DNA from: Phycicoccus sp. Soil802 | GTDB lineage: Bacteria > Actinomycetota > Actinomycetes > Actinomycetales > Dermatophilaceae | Reading direction: 5' to 3' | Length of the DNA: 64,000 nucleotides | Assembly (NCBI RefSeq): GCF_001429605.1 | Contig: NZ_LMSS01000001.1 | Span: 187,415-251,414 of the forward strand | Shown: piece by piece, positions 63,502 through 64,000 of the stretch | How positions within the stretch are numbered: position 1 is the first letter of the stretch | Layout of the letters: the number at the start of each line of letters is the position of its first letter | Position numbers and translations under genes: made by a program | The notes under the pieces: generated by a model | The model's database searches: none | The model's input: the letters and a program-made list of their open reading frames with translations, nothing else | Told to the model about the DNA's origin: nothing

Positions 63502-64000
63502 ATGGCTTTGGTGCACACGTCACGCGACGGGCGACCGGGGAGGGAGCCGCAGTCGATCCCCGGCATGCTGGCCGCCGACCACCCGTCGATCAGCTTCGAG
63601 TTCTTCCCGCCGAAGGACGACGCGGGGGAGTCGGTGCTCTGGGACGCCATCCGGCGGCTGGAGTCGGTCCGGCCCGACTTCGTGTCGGTCACCTACGGCG
63701 CCGGCGGCTCGAACCAGGACCGCACCGTGCGGGTCACCGAGCGGATCGCCCGCGAGACCACGCTGACCCCGCTGGCCCACCTCACCTGCGTGGGCGCGTC
63801 GGTCGCCGCGCTGCGCCAGGTGGTCGGGCTGTATGCCGCGAGCGGCGTCCGCAACATCCTCGCCCTGCGCGGTGACCCGCCGGGCGACCCCGGCGGCGAG
63901 TGGACCGCGCACCCCGAGGGCCTCAACCACGCGACCGACCTGGTCGAGCTCGTGCGGACCCTGGGCGACTTCACCATCGGCGTCGCGGCGTTCCCGGACG
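63502..64000 (+). CDS. 5,10-methylenetetrahydrofolate reductase (MetF-like), 5' part
   Basis: Only the first 166 codons are in the window. The start MALVHTSRDGRPGREPQSIP leads into SISFEFFPPKDDAGESVLWD (the catalytic Glu in FEFFPPK), then FVSVTYGAGGSNQDRTVRVT and LAHLTCVGASVAALRQVV. VRNILALRGDPPGDPGGEWT follows, the FAD and folate-binding loops of MTHFR. It would supply 5-methyl-THF for methionine synthesis. It occupies the Rv2172c position of the mycobacterial order. ATG at 63502 follows TAGTCT by 7 nt. Confidence 0.9.
   Translation, partial: MALVHTSRDGRPGREPQSIPGMLAADHPSISFEFFPPKDDAGESVLWDAIRRLESVRPDFVSVTYGAGGSNQDRTVRVTERIARETTLTPLAHLTCVGASVAALRQVVGLYAASGVRNILALRGDPPGDPGGEWTAHPEGLNHATDLVELVRTLGDFTIGVAAFPD

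Noticed and set aside
1-64000. tRNA, rRNA, IS element, prophage or CRISPR
   Set aside because: I looked in the intergenic gaps and saw no cloverleaf-like sequence, no transposase or integrase coding frame and no spaced repeats. The gene order is mostly conserved core.

Overview
The window is 64 kb of very GC-rich DNA with dense, short-spaced genes, frequent GTG starts, many ATGA/GTGA stop-start overlaps and no mobile elements. Gene content points to a Gram-positive actinobacterium. The gene order bcc-aa3 respiratory genes - trpD - exonuclease/GIY-YIG protein - fadD15-like ligase - SRPBCC - ArsA-like ATPase - plsC - class II DAHP synthase - PknL-type kinase - small winged-helix protein - polyprenyl synthase - MetF-like matches, from memory, the M. 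tuberculosis Rv2172c-Rv2205c neighbourhood. The lack of mycolate and mannan genes, a mycothiol-type DinB protein, and the sequence style suggest an Intrasporangiaceae-like member of Micrococcales; this last step is inference. Layout: 0-12 kb holds metabolic and envelope genes: a luciferase-like oxidoreductase, an ECF-type double ATPase, a DUF3043 membrane protein, an M20 peptidase - GH1 glucosidase - enoyl-reductase-like operon, a SigE-family sigma factor with a membrane-anchored partner and a divergent 49-residue Cys-rich peptide gene, quinolinate synthase, and a mycothiol-type enzyme. 12-18 kb holds glycerate kinase, ErpA, a flavodoxin-like protein, a PfkB adenosine-kinase-like protein, Aat, and a TusA / lysine-less cysteine-desulfurase-like pair. 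17.8-28.7 kb is the respiratory core: ctaC-ctaD-ctaF on plus and ctaE-qcrC-qcrA-qcrB on minus, which together encode the cytochrome bcc-aa3 supercomplex. An L,D-transpeptidase with a long leader, a phosphoesterase lipoprotein and a small zincin lie between the two arms. 28.7-41.9 kb holds a pseudo-receiver protein, trpD, a PLP decarboxylase, a very large membrane protein, an Lrp-type RAM protein, a DnaQ/UvrC-like fusion, a gluzincin-like lipoprotein, a Nudix enzyme that overlaps a GT-C-like membrane protein tail to tail, and an acyl-CoA ligase. 42-46.5 kb is one tightly coupled operon (SRPBCC, ArsA-like ATPase, zinc-ribbon repeat protein, ROK kinase, endonuclease/phosphatase family). 47-51 kb holds an esterase and plsC with a MacS-like kinase and NarL-type regulator. 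51.6-54.8 kb is a VanS/VanR-like system divergent from VanY-like and VanZ-like genes, with no vanHAX ligase genes. 54.8-64 kb holds aroG, threonine aldolase, an EamA exporter, a PASTA kinase, a LysM/lytic-transglycosylase protein, an Rv2175c-like DNA-binding protein, a polyprenyl synthase and the start of a MetF-like gene. Two signals run across the whole window. First, twenty start codons (nineteen adopted here, plus one alternative start for ctaC) sit 6-8 nt behind a TANNNT hexamer, which implies extensive leaderless transcription and re-sets several start sites. Second, the heptamer GTATGCC/GGCATAC is far commoner than its GC-rich counterpart GTACGCC/GGCGTAC, even where this forces rare codons TAT and GCA, which suggests either methylation-driven C-to-T decay or avoidance of a restriction site.
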